DNA from: Muribaculaceae bacterium
GTDB taxonomy: Bacteria; Bacteroidota; Bacteroidia; Bacteroidales; Muribaculaceae
Length of the DNA stretch: 64,000 bases
NCBI GenBank assembly: GCA_009775225.1
Contig: VSPE01000008.1
Location: forward strand, 10,929-74,928
Direction: 5' to 3'
Of this stretch, positions 1-8,365 are shown piece by piece (position 1 is the stretch's first letter; every line of letters begins with the position of its first letter). Both the position numbers and the translations under genes were made by a program. The notes under the pieces are model-generated. The model had not been told where the DNA came from and did no database searches. It saw only the letters and a program-made list of their open reading frames with translations.

Positions 1-1644
1 GGCCGAAGGTTGTTCGGTGTAGAGATTTACCCAATAGCCGACAGCGCCCTCGCAGGCTTCCCAGTGTGCGGTGAACGATGCCGGAAGTATGTTGTCGGCT
101 TCGGCAGTGGCAGGCGTTTCAATATCGGCGTGCCCGGTGCCGTTGCGCATTACCAGACGCTCGCCAAGCTCGGTTATATCGCTGATAGATATACCGGTAT
201 CGGCTCCGCTCCACGTGAGCAGTGCCGGAGTAGTGTTTGCACTGAGGCTTGTAATGCCACTTGCTCCTGGGAACGTGTCGCCGTTCTGAGTGGCGAGGTC
301 TCTGATGTCGTCGGCCTCGATAATATCGACACGGTTGTATGTTTCGTCGTTGTTCACCTGATTTGTCCTCCAGGCATCGGCATCGTAGTGTACGTGCCAT
401 ACCAACATTCCGTGGCCGGGGATGTATGTATCCCAACCGTTCTGCTGCCGGTTTTCGAAGATGAAATACTCGTTGGGGTCGGAGGTGTTGAGGATGTAAG
501 CGTCGTTGTTCTCCAGCGGCTTGATAGCCACATTGGTATTATCGGGCAGAGGTTTGAGGTCGATGTACCCGAGAGATGCTCGTTCCCAGGCAGAGAACTG
601 CGGTGGTGTGCAACCGTCGTTGTTGTAGGGGCCGTAGTCCATTGCCGAATAAGCTCCGGGGGTGAAGCATTTCTTGTTATAGTTGGTAGTATAGAGGTCG
701 GGCAGCCCCATTACGTGACTGAACTCATGTACGAAGGTGCCTATGCCTACAGGGCGGTATCCGTGGCCGATGTCGGAAAGCTCCCACTCGTTGCAGCAGG
801 CGTAGCGGTTCAGGCGTACGTTGTCGAAAGTATAGATAGAGCCGGGCTCGGCAGCGTTCAGAGTCCAGGCATGCGGCCATACGCAGTCGGAACTGCCTCC
901 CGACGCCTCTCCGCGGCCTGCATATACTACAAATACATTGTCGATATATCCGTCGCCGTCGCGGTCGAACCGGCTGAAATCCACCGTGGCATTGAGCTGT
1001 CGGCAGGCTTCGATTACCATTTTTTGGGGTGCGTTGTCCTGTCCGTAGGCATCGTTGCCTCCATAGTATTCCTGATTTTTCTGTAGTGTTACCGGCCCCA
1101 TTATTTCAAATTCGGGCTTGAACATACCGTTCGACGAGTTTATGAACCAGTCGCGTGCAGAGCCTGTCGCATAGTAGTCGGAAAACCCTTCTTCGTTGAG
1201 CAGGCGGGTGAAATAGTCTTTAGGGTCGGACAAATTGAACTTCACATCTTGATACTCTACAAGCACAACAGCCACTTTCTGCTCTCCGAAGGGCGGAAAT
1301 GTTGTACCCTCAACAAGCCCCGGAACTACTCTTCGCGGGGCTGTCGCTGCGCCGGCATCGAGTCGGGTTGCGCGTGCCGACGCTTTTACACGTGACTTAG
1401 ACGGCGTCAGGCGCCCTTTGGAGTCGATGTCAGCAGGGATAAAAGAGTTGCCCTGACGCATTAGCAGAGAGCCGTCGTCCTCGCACACGTAGTAGTGAAA
1501 GTTCTCGTCGCCGTAAAGACGCACGTTGCAGCTTGTACCGTCGGTATCGGTTACTGATATCACCCCTTGCCGGGCAGGGATTGCAGAGGCGAGACCTGCG
1601 CTAAGACATAGCGCGGCAATAGCAGAGAAGTGTTGTTTTGACAT
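1..1644 (-). CDS. M6-family secreted metalloprotease (C-terminus beyond window)
   Basis: Reading the minus strand from the ATG at 1644 gives 548 open codons that run off the left edge. It opens with a signal peptide (MSKQHFSAIAALCLSAGLASA). Around residues 306-316 it has the zincin motif HEFSHVMGLPD, with the HExxH ligands and glutamate plus the following GxPD typical of immune-inhibitor-A-like M6 peptidases. Before it lies a calcium-site-like run FDRDGDGYIDN. The last visible part looks like the start of a fibronectin-III or similar accessory domain. In organisms with SprA, such proteases are often type IX secretion cargo, but the C-terminal sorting domain that would prove this lies outside the window. 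A TACCTTTG promoter element sits about 85 bases upstream of the start. The family call is secure; the substrate is unknown. Confidence 0.85.
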   Translation of the reverse strand, partial: MSKQHFSAIAALCLSAGLASAIPARQGVISVTDTDGTSCNVRLYGDENFHYYVCEDDGSLLMRQGNSFIPADIDSKGRLTPSKSRVKASARATRLDAGAATAPRRVVPGLVEGTTFPPFGEQKVAVVLVEYQDVKFNLSDPKDYFTRLLNEEGFSDYYATGSARDWFINSSNGMFKPEFEIMGPVTLQKNQEYYGGNDAYGQDNAPQKMVIEACRQLNATVDFSRFDRDGDGYIDNVFVVYAGRGEASGGSSDCVWPHAWTLNAAEPGSIYTFDNVRLNRYACCNEWELSDIGHGYRPVGIGTFVHEFSHVMGLPDLYTTNYNKKCFTPGAYSAMDYGPYNNDGCTPPQFSAWERASLGYIDLKPLPDNTNVAIKPLENNDAYILNTSDPNEYFIFENRQQNGWDTYIPGHGMLVWHVHYDADAWRTNQVNNDETYNRVDIIEADDIRDLATQNGDTFPGASGITSLSANTTPALLTWSGADTGISISDITELGERLVMRNGTGHADIETPATAEADNILPASFTAHWEACEGAVGYWVNLYTEQPSA

Positions 1645-1728
1645 TTGAGTTGCTTTGTACTAAAATATGGTGACAAATGTTTGCAAAGTTGCTTTATCGG
1701 TCAAAAAGTGCTTTGTCGACTACACCTG

Positions 1729-1736
1729 CAAAGGTA
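1729..1736 (-). promoter_or_regulatory. Promoter -7 element for the M6 protease gene
   Basis: On the minus strand this reads TACCTTTG, a perfect match to the Bacteroidetes -7 consensus TAnnTTTG. It is placed to give a leader of roughly 75-80 bases before the ATG at 1644. Confidence 0.6.
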
Positions 1737-1786
1737 GGCATTTTTTTTGCATCTGCAAGCCTTAGGCATCTTATAGTGTGTCAAAA

Positions 1787-1816
1787 CAAAAAAAAGATGC
1801 ACTTTTGGTGCATCTT
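1787..1816 (-). terminator. Intrinsic terminator after folE
   Basis: On the minus strand the stem AAGATGCAC / GTGCATCTT closes a short loop and runs directly into a stretch of eight T. It lies 31 bases beyond the folE stop codon and before the M6 protease promoter, so it separates the two transcription units. Confidence 0.8.
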
Positions 1817-1846
1817 GAAGTCCTTTTGCGGTATTTTGCGGAAGTG

Positions 1847-2425
1847 TCAGCTGCGTATTGCGGAGAGAAATTCGGCACGGAGAGCGGGGTTCTCTTCAAA
1901 CACGCCGTTGTAGTGCATGGATGTGGTGGCGGAGTGCTGTTTCTCTACACCCCTCATCTTCATACATAAGTGTTCGCCTTCGCAAACCACTATAACACCG
2001 AGGGCGTCGAGAGATTTGCGTACCTGCTCGCAGAGCTGCATGGTGAGGCGCTCCTGTACCTGCAGGCGGCGTGCGTATACATTTACTATGCGGGCAAGCT
2101 TGCTGAGGCCCACTATTTTTCCGTTAGGTATATATCCTATGCTTATTTTACCGAAGAAAGGGAGAATATGGTGCTCGCACATGGAGTAGAACTCGATGTC
2201 TTTCACTACAATGAGCTGTGAGCCTTCGTGGTCGAATACAGCCTGACTCATTGTTGAGTCGGGGTCGGAACGGTAGCCCGAAGTGAGAAACCATAGCGCT
2301 TTGGCTGCGCGCACGGGCGTTTTCAGCAGACCTTGTCGGGAGGGTTCCTCGCCAAGGAGTCGTATTATGCTGTCAATATGACTTGCTATGGCCTCGATGC
2401 GTTCCTGTTCGCCAAGTTGTTGCAT
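1847..2425 (-). CDS. folE: GTP cyclohydrolase I
   Basis: A 192-residue protein of normal FolE length. The enzyme converts GTP to 7,8-dihydroneopterin triphosphate, the first step of tetrahydrofolate or pterin/queuosine-type synthesis. The zinc ligands are visible: C83 and H86 in [10 protein letters not shown], and C154 in [12 protein letters not shown]. The substrate-binding GLSKLARIV and QERLTMQ motifs follow the expected order. It lies 14 bases downstream of the SPOR gene and closes the operon tpiA-SPOR-folE, with an intrinsic terminator just past its stop. This gene order is common in Bacteroidales. Confidence 0.95.
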   Translation of the reverse strand: MQQLGEQERIEAIASHIDSIIRLLGEEPSRQGLLKTPVRAAKALWFLTSGYRSDPDSTMSQAVFDHEGSQLIVVKDIEFYSMCEHHILPFFGKISIGYIPNGKIVGLSKLARIVNVYARRLQVQERLTMQLCEQVRKSLDALGVIVVCEGEHLCMKMRGVEKQHSATTSMHYNGVFEENPALRAEFLSAIRS

Positions 2426-2439
2426 GTTATTATAGAAAA

Positions 2440-2931
2440 TCAGTCGGTTAGGTTTATCCTGTCGCGGATTATACGGAGGTATGGAGCCAGCCCGGGGAAG
2501 GCGTACCTTATTTCTGCCATCATTGCTTCTGCCTCGGCACGGGAACAGAAGTCGCCGGCTTTTACTTGCCAGTATGGCGAGTTGAACGAGACGTATGTGC
2601 GCATTTCGGGGAAGCGTGCCGCTACGCGGGCGTTATAAGCCTCGGCGTTGCTGCGCGCTGTGCGCGGATTGTTGTCGTCGTATATCTGCACCCGGTATCC
2701 CGAGTGTGTCTGCTGGGAGTGGTGTTGTGTTTCGGTATGGGTGTCGGCTTCGCAGGTATTGGCTCTGGCAAGCCGGGCAGCCATTGCTTCAGGCTGGTCT
2801 ATAGATATGTTTCCAGAGGCATTTATTGTCTGCACTATGCCCTGGGTTTCGGAGGGAGTATGGGCATATAGCCACAGCGGTGCTGTCACCGCTGTGGCTA
2901 TAGCTATGATAGTTTTGAATTGCATCGGCAT
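2440..2931 (-). CDS. SPOR-domain periplasmic protein
   Basis: 163 residues. An N-terminal signal segment ([20 protein letters not shown]) is followed by a polar linker and a C-terminal SPOR-like domain ([19 protein letters not shown] ... YWQVKAGDF). SPOR domains bind denuded peptidoglycan glycan strands, usually at division sites. I chose the ATG at 2931 because it overlaps the tpiA stop as TGATG, which suggests translational coupling; a second ATG two codons later (2925) is also possible. Members at this locus in other Bacteroidales are annotated simply as SPOR-domain proteins. The exact role is unknown. Confidence 0.85.
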   Translation of the reverse strand: MPMQFKTIIAIATAVTAPLWLYAHTPSETQGIVQTINASGNISIDQPEAMAARLARANTCEADTHTETQHHSQQTHSGYRVQIYDDNNPRTARSNAEAYNARVAARFPEMRTYVSFNSPYWQVKAGDFCSRAEAEAMMAEIRYAFPGLAPYLRIIRDRINLTD

Positions 2932-3686
2932 CAGAATGCGTTGACGATGCCCATGAAGTCGGCGCACTTGAGAGCTGCACCGCCGATGAGACCACCGTCT
3001 ACGTCGGGCTTGGCGAAGAGCTCGGCAGCGTTGGAGGGCTTGCAGCTGCCGCCGTAAAGGATAGAAGTGTTGTCGGCTACTTCCTGGCCGTATTTGCCTG
3101 CGATGACGCTGCGGATGTGTGCGTGCATGTCTTCGGCCTGTTCGGCGGTAGCGGTCTTGCCTGTGCCGATAGCCCATACGGGTTCGTAGGCGAGTACGAT
3201 TTTGCCGAAGTCTTCAGCCGAGAGGTTGAAGAGGCCTTCTTCTACCTGACGGGCAACGACGTCGTTGAAAGTGTCGTTTTCACGTTCTTCGAGCACTTCG
3301 CCTATGCAGAAGATGGGGGTGAGGCCGTTTGCGAGGGCGAGGGCAACTTTTTCGCGGAGAGTCTCGGAAGTTTCGCCGTAGTACTGGCGGCGTTCGGAGT
3401 GGCCGAGGATTACATATCCTGCCCCGGTCGAGGCAATCATCGATGCGGATACTTCACCGGTGTATGCGCCTTTTTCGTGGTCGGCGCAGTTTTCGGCACC
3501 GAGACCGAGTACATTGCTGTCGATAACGTCAGCAACGGGGCAGAGGTGGGTGAAGGGTACGCAGATAACTACGTCGCAGTTTGTTTTAGAGCCTTTAAGG
3601 GCTTCGTTGACTTCTTTGGCAAGGGCAACACCTTCGGCTACGGTGGTGTTCATCTTCCAGTTGCCGGCTACGATATTCTTTCTCAT
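2931..3686 (-). CDS. tpiA: Triosephosphate isomerase
   Basis: 251 residues, full length. It interconverts dihydroxyacetone phosphate and glyceraldehyde 3-phosphate in glycolysis. Catalytic residues are in place: K11 in GNWKMN, H96 in ILGHSERR and E168 in [12 protein letters not shown], with the flexible loop 6 directly after E168 and the phosphate-binding [10 protein letters not shown] near the end. It has its own TAACTTTG promoter element about 48 bases upstream, so it can be transcribed separately from the DoxX-like gene. Its stop codon overlaps the SPOR start. Confidence 0.97.
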   Translation of the reverse strand: MRKNIVAGNWKMNTTVAEGVALAKEVNEALKGSKTNCDVVICVPFTHLCPVADVIDSNVLGLGAENCADHEKGAYTGEVSASMIASTGAGYVILGHSERRQYYGETSETLREKVALALANGLTPIFCIGEVLEERENDTFNDVVARQVEEGLFNLSAEDFGKIVLAYEPVWAIGTGKTATAEQAEDMHAHIRSVIAGKYGQEVADNTSILYGGSCKPSNAAELFAKPDVDGGLIGGAALKCADFMGIVNAF

Positions 3687-3733
3687 TTTGTTGAAAAATG
3701 TTATGATATTTTTTTGACTTCTTTTTCAGAGCG

Positions 3734-3741
3734 CAAAGTTA
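3734..3741 (-). promoter_or_regulatory. Promoter -7 element for tpiA
   Basis: The minus strand reads TAACTTTG (consensus TAnnTTTG), about 48 bases before the tpiA ATG. It overlaps the 3' end of the upstream DoxX-like gene. Confidence 0.6.
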
Positions 3742-4974
3742 CATATTTTTTTCTTTACGGCGAGCAAAGAGCCTCAATATTTTGGGAGATAGGCTCAGCA
3801 TGTATATTATGGCCATTATTGCCGCGTATGCAGCAAGAATGTAAGCGTTGAGGCGCCCGTCGTCGATAGGCTCTACTTCAGTAGGATTTTCCATAGAGCC
3901 TCCTACCGAGGCCAGTGAGCGTTTCCAGCGTATGATGCCGTCGTCGTCGACAAACACCAGAGCGGCGTCGCCCCGTGCAAGCTGCTTCAGAGAGGTGTCT
4001 TCAGCAGAGTATATCTCGAAGCGCGGGCGCATCAGCTCGGCCCATTTGCCGAGGGCGTCGCCCGAAGTGCCTGCCACTCCTATTGTGGTGATGCCGAGCG
4101 AGTCGGCGCGTTCGGCTATGGTGTTTACATAGTGTGTGTACGAGAGAAACGACATGTCGGGGTGGGGTACAATCAGAAACAGCGCAGGTGTGGCATCCGC
4201 GAGCTCGTCGTTTATCGCGTTGCCGTCGTTGTCACGTATTTCGAAGCCGGCTTCCGGGGCCGACAGTTCTTCTCCGACCATGTCTACGAAAGTCCACGAG
4301 CTGTCGGGCAGCTCGGAGAGTCCGAACTGGCGGCGCTCGCCGTCTCTCTCATATATATAATATGTGTCGGGAGTATCTTGCGCGGTCTCGGCGAAGAGAG
4401 GTGTGCCAACTTTGTAGGGCCGGAAATCTACGAGCGGCTGTACGTTGAAGCCTGTCAGCGACAACAGAAGCGGGTAGGCGAGCGATGCAGTAATCACGAG
4501 CCACTGGATTGGTGCGGCGTAAAGTCCTGCGACTCTGCGGTTATACAATATAAGAAAAACGATGAGGCCGGTAAGGACTATGTTCTTGGCGAGAGTGGCT
4601 GCGTTTGAAATCACGATGAAGTCGCCGAAGCACCCGCAGTCCGATACAGGGTTGTACATGGCGATATACACTGTGAGCGGCAGCATAAATGCCATCATGG
4701 CGGCGGCCGTCCACACGGAGGTGCGCTTGAGTGCTCCCACTGCAATGAGTATGCCTGTGCAGAACTCTACACACGATAGCGCAATGCTGGGGGCGAGTAC
4801 CAGCTCACGCGGCAGCACGTATCCCCATGCGGCAATGTACTCGTTGACCTTGAGCAGGAAGCCCCAGGGGTCTATTGCCTTGGCCCAGCCGGATATTATA
4901 AACGTGACGCCTACGGCTATTCGGGCTGCCCATACCGCAGCGGCGGTAAGGTGCCGCTTAGTTTTCGGGGTCAT
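3739..4974 (-). CDS. DoxX/MauE-like redox membrane protein (BT_3928 family)
   Basis: 411 residues. The N-terminal half has about four membrane segments with the DoxX/MauE pattern (GWAKAIDPWGFLLKVNEYI) and a conserved DCGCFGD cysteine motif near residue 115. The C-terminal half resembles an atypical thioredoxin-like periplasmic domain (FVDMVGEELS, LFLIVPHPDMSFL) and ends with another membrane segment and a basic tail. MauE-type proteins take part in periplasmic disulfide handling; the true function of this family is not established. The start overlaps the end of the DUF1599 gene by 17 bases, suggesting co-expression. The gene order DUF1599 - this gene - tpiA recurs in Bacteroidales. Confidence 0.8.
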   Translation of the reverse strand: MTPKTKRHLTAAAVWAARIAVGVTFIISGWAKAIDPWGFLLKVNEYIAAWGYVLPRELVLAPSIALSCVEFCTGILIAVGALKRTSVWTAAAMMAFMLPLTVYIAMYNPVSDCGCFGDFIVISNAATLAKNIVLTGLIVFLILYNRRVAGLYAAPIQWLVITASLAYPLLLSLTGFNVQPLVDFRPYKVGTPLFAETAQDTPDTYYIYERDGERRQFGLSELPDSSWTFVDMVGEELSAPEAGFEIRDNDGNAINDELADATPALFLIVPHPDMSFLSYTHYVNTIAERADSLGITTIGVAGTSGDALGKWAELMRPRFEIYSAEDTSLKQLARGDAALVFVDDDGIIRWKRSLASVGGSMENPTEVEPIDDGRLNAYILAAYAAIMAIIYMLSLSPKILRLFARRKEKNM

Positions 4975-5506
4975 CGGTGAGTTTTATTATGCCGAATACG
5001 GCATAATTTATCATGTCGAAGTAGTTTGCGTCGATGCCTTCCGACACGGCCGTGGCGCCCTGGTGGTCTTCGATTTCTTTGGTGCGCTCTATTTTGCAGA
5101 GTATGAGGTCTACGTACGACAGCACACGCATTCCGCGCCATGCCTCGTTGTAGTCGGTATTCTTTTTTATCATCAACTCCATAGCCTCGGCTGCGATAGA
5201 GTCGTAAAGTTCGATTGCGCGGGCGGTGTTGATGTCTTTGCAGTCGGCATATCCCAGACGCAGCTGTATTATGCCGATAATACCGTAATTAACGATGCCG
5301 ATAAATTCTGGCAGTATGCCTTCGCCCACGGCCGACTGGCCTGCGACCTGAAGGGTGCGTATGCGTTTTGCCTTGATAAATAGCTGGTCGGTAATGGCTT
5401 CGGGACGCATTATGCGCCATGAGGGACCGTAGTCGCCGAGTTTGGCGACGAAAACCTTGCGGCAGGCTGCGAGAGCCTCGCGGAACTGGGTGTTTGTATC
5501 GGGCAT
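4958..5506 (-). CDS. DUF1599 (nucleotide-modification-associated) protein
   Basis: 182 residues with two internal copies of a helical repeat. Each copy holds the motif KxxDYGPSW / KNTDYNEAWRGMR followed by a run ending in KxxRI or KIERTKEI. This is the DUF1599 arrangement. No catalytic function is proven; the fold has been grouped with nucleotide-modification-associated domains. It is the first gene of the minus-strand block, with a TAATTTTG promoter element 28 bases upstream, and it diverges from parA. Confidence 0.8.
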   Translation of the reverse strand: MPDTNTQFREALAACRKVFVAKLGDYGPSWRIMRPEAITDQLFIKAKRIRTLQVAGQSAVGEGILPEFIGIVNYGIIGIIQLRLGYADCKDINTARAIELYDSIAAEAMELMIKKNTDYNEAWRGMRVLSYVDLILCKIERTKEIEDHQGATAVSEGIDANYFDMINYAVFGIIKLTDDPEN

Positions 5507-5534
5507 TGAGATATAGTCGTTGATATTTATAATG

Positions 5535-5542
5535 CAAAATTA
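5535..5542 (-). promoter_or_regulatory. Promoter -7 element for the DUF1599 operon
   Basis: The minus strand reads TAATTTTG, a perfect TAnnTTTG match, 28 bases before the ATG at 5506. The predicted leader is only about 20 bases. Confidence 0.6.
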
Positions 5543-5610
5543 ACAAATTCCGACGATTAAATACTCCGATTTGAAAAAAAAGCTTTGTGTTGGCCGTCGG
5601 TTATCAACAA

Positions 5611-5670
5611 TAAAATGAGTTTTCAACATCCGGACTGTTTTTCGTGGAACAAAGTTTTGGTGTTTCACGA
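5611..5670. promoter_or_regulatory. parS-like and DnaA-box-like sequences upstream of parA
   Basis: The divergent gap contains TGTTTTTCGTGGAACA at 5636-5651, which matches 14 of 16 positions of the parS variant TGTTTCACGTGGAACA. It also contains a perfect left half-site TGTTTCACG at 5661-5669. TTATCAACA at 5611-5619 is one base off the DnaA box TTATCCACA. The sites lie just upstream of, and touch the -33 area of, the probable parA promoter. They could be a centromere site for ParB, an operator for autoregulation, or both. None is a perfect parS. Confidence 0.45.
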
Positions 5671-5678
5671 TTATTTGC

Positions 5679-5686
5679 TTACTTTG
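5679..5686 (+). promoter_or_regulatory. Probable parA promoter -7 element
   Basis: TTACTTTG differs from TAnnTTTG at one position. It is 30 bases before the parA ATG, with a TTTTG about 25 bases further upstream as a possible -33 element. Confidence 0.45.
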
Positions 5687-5715
5687 CCCAATAATCTCTC
5701 ACACAAAGCAATTCT

Positions 5716-6501
5716 ATGGGAAAAATCATAGCTATAGCAAATCAGAAAGGCGGAGTCGGCAAGACCACCACGACCATAAACCTGGCCGCGTCGCTTGCCG
5801 CCGAGGGCAAAAAAGTCCTCATTATCGACGCCGACCCTCAGGCCAATGCCACTTCAGGCTATGGCATAGACCCCCGCACCATGACCACTTCGATTTACGA
5901 GTGTATGGTGGATTCCTATCCTCTTGACGGCTCGGAGGTTGCCACATGTATGGAAGGTCTCTTCCTTATAGGTTCGCGCATTGACCTTGCCGGTGCCGAA
6001 ATAGAGCTTATCAACAAGCCCGACCGCGAAAGGGTGCTTCTGCGTCTGCTCGCTCAGGTAAAGGATAAATACGACTTTATACTTATTGACTGCTCGCCTT
6101 CGCTCGGCCTTATTACTGTTAACGCCCTCACGGCCGCCGACTCGGTTATAATCCCTGTACAGGCCGAGTATTTCGCTCTTGAAGGCATTAGTAAGCTGCT
6201 CAATACCATACGTATTATAAAGAGCCGTCTCAATACCTCGTTGGAGATAGAGGGCTTCCTGCTCACGATGTACGATGCCCGTCTGCGTCTTGCAAATCAG
6301 ATTTACGAGGAGCTGAAAGGCCATTTCGCCGAAATGGTGTTCGATACGGTTATTCCTCGTAATATTCGTCTGAGTGAAGCTCCAAGCCACGGCCTGCCCG
6401 CATTGCTGTACGATGCCGACAGCCGAGGCGCTACGAGTCATCTGCTGCTTGCAAAAGAATTGATAAACAAAAACAAACGGCGTCATCGTGTTGCCGTGTA
6501 A
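5716..6501 (+). CDS. parA: ParA/Soj chromosome-partitioning ATPase
   Basis: 261 residues, the usual length of a chromosomal ParA. The deviant Walker A box KGGVGKTTT is at residues 11-19, with the ADPQAN motif (Walker A') at about 40-45 and the Walker B-like IDCSPSLG following. It lacks the extra N-terminal DNA-binding domain of plasmid type Ia ParA, so it is of the Soj/chromosomal type. It binds DNA non-specifically in an ATP-dependent way and works with ParB (171 bases downstream) to segregate the origin region. The upstream gap has parS-like sequences. Confidence 0.95.
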   Translation: MGKIIAIANQKGGVGKTTTTINLAASLAAEGKKVLIIDADPQANATSGYGIDPRTMTTSIYECMVDSYPLDGSEVATCMEGLFLIGSRIDLAGAEIELINKPDRERVLLRLLAQVKDKYDFILIDCSPSLGLITVNALTAADSVIIPVQAEYFALEGISKLLNTIRIIKSRLNTSLEIEGFLLTMYDARLRLANQIYEELKGHFAEMVFDTVIPRNIRLSEAPSHGLPALLYDADSRGATSHLLLAKELINKNKRRHRVAV

Positions 6502-6604
6502 CGGTCTGTCTCTAAGGTGGGACTTGCGTTTGAACATGATAAGTGATGTTCGAATGTCTTTTTTTTGCCCTGCCTTTAGATTTGCCGGAACGGATAGAAA
6601 TTAT

Positions 6605-6612
6605 TAATTTTG
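6605..6612 (+). promoter_or_regulatory. Internal promoter for parB, with leader hairpin
   Basis: TAATTTTG (perfect -7 match) with TTTG at 6581-6584 as the -33 element, spacing 20. The predicted transcript begins near 6619. Its leader has a TTCG-capped hairpin at 6628-6646 before the ATG at 6673. parB can therefore be expressed apart from parA. Confidence 0.6.
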
Positions 6613-6672
6613 TCTCCTCTATAATATCGAGGCCCTTCGGGGCTTGACGCATATATAACAATCGCATAAGTA

Positions 6673-7566
6673 ATGCCAATCAAACGCAGTGCCCTTGGCC
6701 GAGGACTTGATTCCCTCATATCAATGGACGATGTGCCCGCAAGCGGCTCGTCGGCTATAAATGACATACCTTTGGCTTCCATTTCGCCTAACCCTGAGCA
6801 GCCCCGCACGAATTTCGACGATGATGCGCTCGAAGAGTTGGCGGCGTCCATTCGTCAGATAGGCATAATACAGCCGCTGTCGCTCCGAAAGACCGGCCCC
6901 GACACCTATCAGATTATTGCCGGAGAACGTCGTTACAGAGCGGCACACATGGCAGGCCTGCAGTCGGTGCCGGCATATATACGCACGGCCAACGACGCCG
7001 AGCTGACCGAAATGGCGCTTATCGAGAATATTCAGCGCGAAGACCTCAATGCCATAGAGATTGCGCTGACGTTCCGTAAACTCATCGAACAGTATAATCT
7101 CACACAGGAGCGTCTGAGCGAACGTATAGGCAAAAAGAGGGCTACTATAGCCAACTTTCTGCGTCTGCTCAAACTTCCGGCCGAGGTGCAGCTCGGATTG
7201 CGCGACAAGCGCGTGGATATGGGCCATGCGCGGGCGCTGCTCACTATTTCCGACCCGGCACTCCAACTTAAGCTGTACAACGAAATCCTTAAACAGGGTC
7301 TGTCGGTGCGCAGGGTAGAGGAGCTTGCCAAAGCATACGAGAACGGTGCTTTGGCGCAGCCTGCACCGCAACGCAGTGCCATGCGCCAAAGCGACTACGA
7401 TGTGCTCAAAAGACATCTGTCGGCAACGTTCCGCACCCCCGTGCAGTTTGCTTGCGATAAGCAGGGCCGCGGCCGTATAACATTCCCCTTCAAGAATGAA
7501 GACGAGCTCGAACGCCTAATCACACTTTTTGACTCTCTCAAACATCAGGATGATAACCGCGAATAA
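6673..7566 (+). CDS. parB: ParB/Spo0J chromosome-partitioning protein (CTPase, parS binding)
   Basis: 297 residues. The N-terminal ParB/sulfiredoxin-like CTP-binding domain covers roughly 30-125 and holds the GERRYRAA motif (84-91) and ENIQRED (118-124). The central helix-turn-helix for parS recognition is at about 143-165 (LTQERLSERIGKKRATIANF). A basic linker leads to a C-terminal dimerisation domain. It loads on parS and slides as a CTP clamp, stimulating ParA. Its last 17 bases overlap the start of the DUF5683 gene. Confidence 0.95.
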   Translation: MPIKRSALGRGLDSLISMDDVPASGSSAINDIPLASISPNPEQPRTNFDDDALEELAASIRQIGIIQPLSLRKTGPDTYQIIAGERRYRAAHMAGLQSVPAYIRTANDAELTEMALIENIQREDLNAIEIALTFRKLIEQYNLTQERLSERIGKKRATIANFLRLLKLPAEVQLGLRDKRVDMGHARALLTISDPALQLKLYNEILKQGLSVRRVEELAKAYENGALAQPAPQRSAMRQSDYDVLKRHLSATFRTPVQFACDKQGRGRITFPFKNEDELERLITLFDSLKHQDDNRE

Positions 7567-8308
7567 GTCATATCTCAATGTTGCCGTGCGTGCTGTTGTG
7601 TCCGGTGTGTGTATGCTTTTGGCATTCTCTGCCGCGGCACAGAGCGAGCGTCTGCCCGTAAAGCACCATCATGTCGCAGCCGATACGATTGCCGGGCGCC
7701 CCGACAGTGTCGAGATAGTGCTCGGCGATGTCGACCTGCGCGGCATCATAGCCGCTCCCGACTCCGCCTTGGTGCAGAAATCGCCCTACGACAGGTGGGA
7801 GGAGCGTGAGGTGGCCTTCAATCCCGACCCGACACGTGCTGTGTGGATGGCAGCCCTTTTTCCCGGTCTCGGCCAGTTGTATAACCGCCGCTACTGGAAG
7901 CTGCCTATCGTTGTTGGCGCTTACATGGGCCTGGCCTATGCCACAACGTGGAACAACGGTATGCTTACCGACTATACCAAGGCTTACCGGGATATAATGG
8001 ATAGTGACCCCGGCACAAATTCGTATATGAACTTCTTCCCGCCGAATACACAGGAAAGCGACCTCGACCGCACCTGGCTGACAAATGTGCTCCAGTCCAG
8101 AAAGAATTACTTCCGTCGTAACCGCGACCTGTGCATAATAGCTATGGTAGGCGTATATCTTGTGGCGATGGTCGACGCTTACGTCGATGCGTCGCTTTCG
8201 CATTTCGATATCACCCCGGAGCTTTCGATGGATGTCTCGCCGGCTCTCTTTCAGGAAGCGCGCGGAATGAAGCCATCGATAGGTCTTGTATGGGCCTTGA
8301 ATTTTTAG
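7550..8308 (+). CDS. DUF5683 membrane protein
   Basis: 252 residues from the ATG at 7550, which overlaps parB by 17 bases; an upstream TTG at 7529 is less likely. It has a signal or anchor segment (VVSGVCMLLAFSAAAQ), a variable periplasmic stretch, then the family core AALFPGLGQLYNRRYWKLP with two membrane helices and a further helix near residue 205. DUF5683 proteins commonly follow parB in Bacteroidales and precede a lytic transglycosylase, as here. The function is not known; the position suggests a link between segregation, envelope and cell division. Confidence 0.8.
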   Translation: MITANKSYLNVAVRAVVSGVCMLLAFSAAAQSERLPVKHHHVAADTIAGRPDSVEIVLGDVDLRGIIAAPDSALVQKSPYDRWEEREVAFNPDPTRAVWMAALFPGLGQLYNRRYWKLPIVVGAYMGLAYATTWNNGMLTDYTKAYRDIMDSDPGTNSYMNFFPPNTQESDLDRTWLTNVLQSRKNYFRRNRDLCIIAMVGVYLVAMVDAYVDASLSHFDITPELSMDVSPALFQEARGMKPSIGLVWALNF

Positions 8309-8365
8309 AGGACTTTTACCTCCTCCTAATCAGGATACACTCTAAAACGCATTGTCACACATATA

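Noticed and set aside
10..1086. Long plus-strand open frame of 358 codons
   Set aside because: It is the antisense shadow of the M6 protease gene, whose minus-strand frame has a signal peptide, a metalloprotease motif and a promoter.
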